Shown piece by piece: positions 61,840 to 64,000 of a stretch of DNA of 64,000 nt. A model generated the notes under the pieces. It ran no database searches, had not been told where the DNA came from, and saw only the letters and a list, made by a program, of their open reading frames with translations. This DNA is from Asterochloris sp. CNOR1 (taxonomy: Eukaryota > Chlorophyta > Trebouxiophyceae > Trebouxiales > Trebouxiaceae): contig OZ017757.1 in assembly GCA_963969365.1 (NCBI GenBank), forward strand, positions 1,054,001-1,118,000. The letters run 5' to 3'. A program made the position numbers and the translations under genes. The first letter of the stretch is position 1. The number at the start of each line of letters is the position of its first letter.

Positions 61840-64000
61840 ATGAGAAAGCCGAAAAGCAAGAAGAAAAGCAAGGTCTGAATTTCATCTGTGTTGAAGGGCT
61901 GCCATCCCAGGGAGATGTCACAATTGCACCTCCCCAGTGTTTGTGCAGGTGACTGCACATGCTGATGAGGCTCCATCTGGCCCAGATGCGGCGACTGCTC
62001 AGCAGGCGAAGCCTATGGTGAGTTGCTCTTCTGTGACGGGTAGCAACCAGCCTGTTGCCTGACGCATCAAGCACTTGCAGGTGTGGCGGCCAGATGCAGA
62101 TGACCAGGCAGAGGAGGATATGATGGACTATGACCCCACTGCCTATGACTGCCTCCACCGCTTTGCCCTGGAGTGGCCCTGCCTCAGGTGAGGCGCCTTG
62201 CAGCACCTTGTTGCTCCCCATCAGGACGCTCTGCCAGGCTGAAGGACACGCAATGCACACTGCCTTCGTGCGCTGGATACTGCTTTTCTGCGCTGAATGT
62301 GGTGTGCTTGCATGCCTCTGGGCCCTTGCAGGGCTGCCTTTGACGCCATTGATGCATCTGCTCAACAGCAGCAGGGGCTGCTTCCTTCTGGCTGCAGTCA
62401 GGCATCAACACAGTGACTCTGGTCATCATGCTGCCTCCTCCTCCAGTAGCCTTGGCCACTTCCACTGACAGGGCCCTCTTTGCTGCTGCAGTCTAGACAT
62501 TCTGCGCGACGAGCTGGGCGGGCCCCGCAATGACTTTCCCCACAGCCTTTACATGGTGGCTGGGACCCAGGCTGCCTCAGCCAAGCGCAACTACCTGGCC
62601 CTTGTCAAGCTGTCAGACATCAAGCAGGGGCGCCACGGCGCAAAAGCTGGCGCAGCGGATGACTCTGACGATGATCTGCTGAGCGAGAGCGATGAGGAGG
62701 TCGAGGATCCCCCGCAGATGCACCTGCGCATGCAGGTAACTATTACTGTTACTGACAGCAGCCAGCAGGATTTGTGCAGCTCAAATCCCCTCCCCACACG
62801 TGCAACGGTAGGCGCTGGTTTGCACGCTGCATGCAAGAGCTACTGAGGGCAGCAGCACTGTCAGTACGGCTGGCTGCCTTGACTTGCCAGGCAGGTGCTG
62901 ACCAGCCACCACTGTGCATGCAAGTGCCCTCCAAAGCCGCTGAGGGCAATAACGGTTTCAAGGCAGGAACACACTCTCAGACTGGACCTCTTTGGCATGT
63001 GCTGATGGTGCACCACTGCGCATGCAGGCCCTCCCCTACGCGGTCAACCGTGTGCGCAGCATGCCTCAGAGGCCGGGCGTGACGGCCCTGTGGGGGGAGG
63101 ATGGGCAAGTGCAGGTGAGCAGCATGCTGCAGCCTGGCTGCAGATTGCGTGCGCTCCGGGGCTGAGCGAGTCTAGGTCAGCCCTCTTAGGGGAGCGCAGC
63201 TGAAATGTTTGCTGCATCCCTCGCTCTGCGTCTCAGACATGTCATTGCCTGTGCCAAGGCTGCCTGCGCCACCTATCCTGCGCTGACTGCCAGGCTGTGT
63301 ACCTGTCTGACCGTTTTGCAGTGGCATCTGCTGCCAAGGAGCTCGAAAAATGTGCAGCAAAGCCATGCCCTGCAAAAATTGCCTGAATTCGTCTGAGGCC
63401 TTGCCCTCCTGCTACCTGCAGGTGTTTGACCTCACCTCCGCTGCTGAGGAACTCCAGAGCAGAGGCAGCAAGCCCAGCAAGAACCAGACACTGCAGCTGG
63501 CACCCCTGCAAGCCCACAGGCATGCCACAGAGGGGTATGCCCTCGACTGGTCCCCGCAGGCAGCGGGGCAGCTGGCCACTGGGGACTGCAGGCGGCATCT
63601 GCACGTGTGGAGCCCCACATCTGCTGGCAGCTGGGAGGTCAGCGCGCCCTACAAGGGGCACACGCAGTCGGTCGAGGACTTGCAGTGGAGCCCCACGGAG
63701 CCCAATGTGAGTTGCCTGCCTTGCCGGCAGAACCTGCCATCGTCTCAAAGCATGCCTTGTTCTTGATGCAGTGCTCAGGGGGCACGTGCACTCAATTGAG
63801 CAACTGCAGTGGACTTCCAGGAAGCCCAGCGTGAGTGGCTCGTCTGGCATCGGCACTCTGTCCTCAACAGGCTCTGCAGCGAGCGTTCATGCCTGCTGAC
63901 GGCTGGGAGGTCAGCAGAGCACATGCACTGTGGTGGTCATGCAGTGGTGCCCCACAGAACCCAGTGTGTTTTGCTCACAGTCTGGGTGGTAGAGCCTGGC
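61840..64000 (+). CDS. GRWD1: GRWD1/RRB1 WD40 ribosome-assembly protein, 5' part
   Basis: GRWD1 (yeast Rrb1) is a nuclear WD40 chaperone that escorts ribosomal protein L3 into pre-60S particles. The short first exon (MRKPKSKKKSK) gives a basic nuclear-type start, joined in phase to VTAHADEAPSGPDAA and VWRPDADDQAEEDMMDYDPT. YDCLHRFALEWPCLSLDILR spans the next intron, then LYMVAGTQAASAKRNYLALV, an acidic stretch (DDSDDDLLSESDEEVED), NRVRSMPQRPGVTALW, VFDLTSAAEEL, EGYALDWSPQAAGQLATGDC and GHTQSVEDLQWSPTEPN at 63711. These are the N-terminal region and the first WD repeats in the usual order. The remaining repeats lie beyond the window. The intron after 63711 contains two copies of the preceding exon end. 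Confidence 0.9.
63674..63970. repeat. Exon end with two downstream copies in GRWD1
   Basis: The exon end 63674-63712 (EDLQWSPTEPN plus the GTGAGT donor) is repeated at 63798-63836 and 63933-63970, offsets about 124 and 135 bp. Each copy keeps TGCAGTGG, a CCCA-G-GAAC/CCC block and a GTGAGT or GTGTGT end. Sequence similarity also extends upstream of each. Confidence 0.75.

Overview
The window is nuclear DNA of a eukaryote, most likely a unicellular green alga. Genes are split by many short introns with AG|GTGAG-type donors and TGCAG acceptors, coding DNA is G+C-rich, and there is a plastid-type ClpB. The trebouxiophyte-like look (dense genes, TGCA-rich introns) is only an impression. Three genes point to a lineage that builds flagella or centrioles: a nexin-dynein regulatory complex gene (DRC7), a probable CEP295-like centriole gene, and a probable augmin gene (HAUS5).

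Layout: GT92-type glycosyltransferase (-, 175-2202); ATP12 F1-ATPase assembly factor (-, 2433-3774) divergent from a HAD phosphatase (+, 3921-5603); a large plastid-type ClpB (-, 5912 to about 15262, first exon not found); a stretch with no resolved gene; an unknown small gene (-, 16859-18080); PDCD2 (+, 18606-20037) convergent with an RHF-type RING E3 ligase (-, 20220-23082); a GlmU-like acetyltransferase lacking a recognisable uridyltransferase domain (-, 23161-24794); a CEP295-like coiled-coil protein (-, 24874-31373); an NDR/LATS kinase (-, 31572-35988) divergent from GINS2/PSF2 (+, 36207-38735); HAUS5-like (-, 38841-43321) divergent from an unknown coiled-coil gene (+, 43518-45081); an R3H protein (-, 45240-46824) divergent from DRC7 (+, 46950-61585); and the 5' part of GRWD1/RRB1 (+, 61840 to the window end). 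Intergenic gaps are mostly 80-310 bp.

The genes do not form one pathway. Several serve cell division and microtubule structures (CEP295-like, NDR kinase, GINS2, HAUS5, DRC7); others serve organelle proteostasis (ATP12, ClpB) and ribosome biogenesis (PDCD2, GRWD1).

The most unusual property is structural. Many introns carry degenerate tandem copies of the adjoining exon edge, including the splice site, at offsets of roughly 60-200 bp. I can align these by eye in at least six genes on both strands. The DRC7 gene also appears to be a single LRR-Kelch-transglutaminase-like fusion of about 1,530 residues, whose transglutaminase-like domain has lost its catalytic cysteine.
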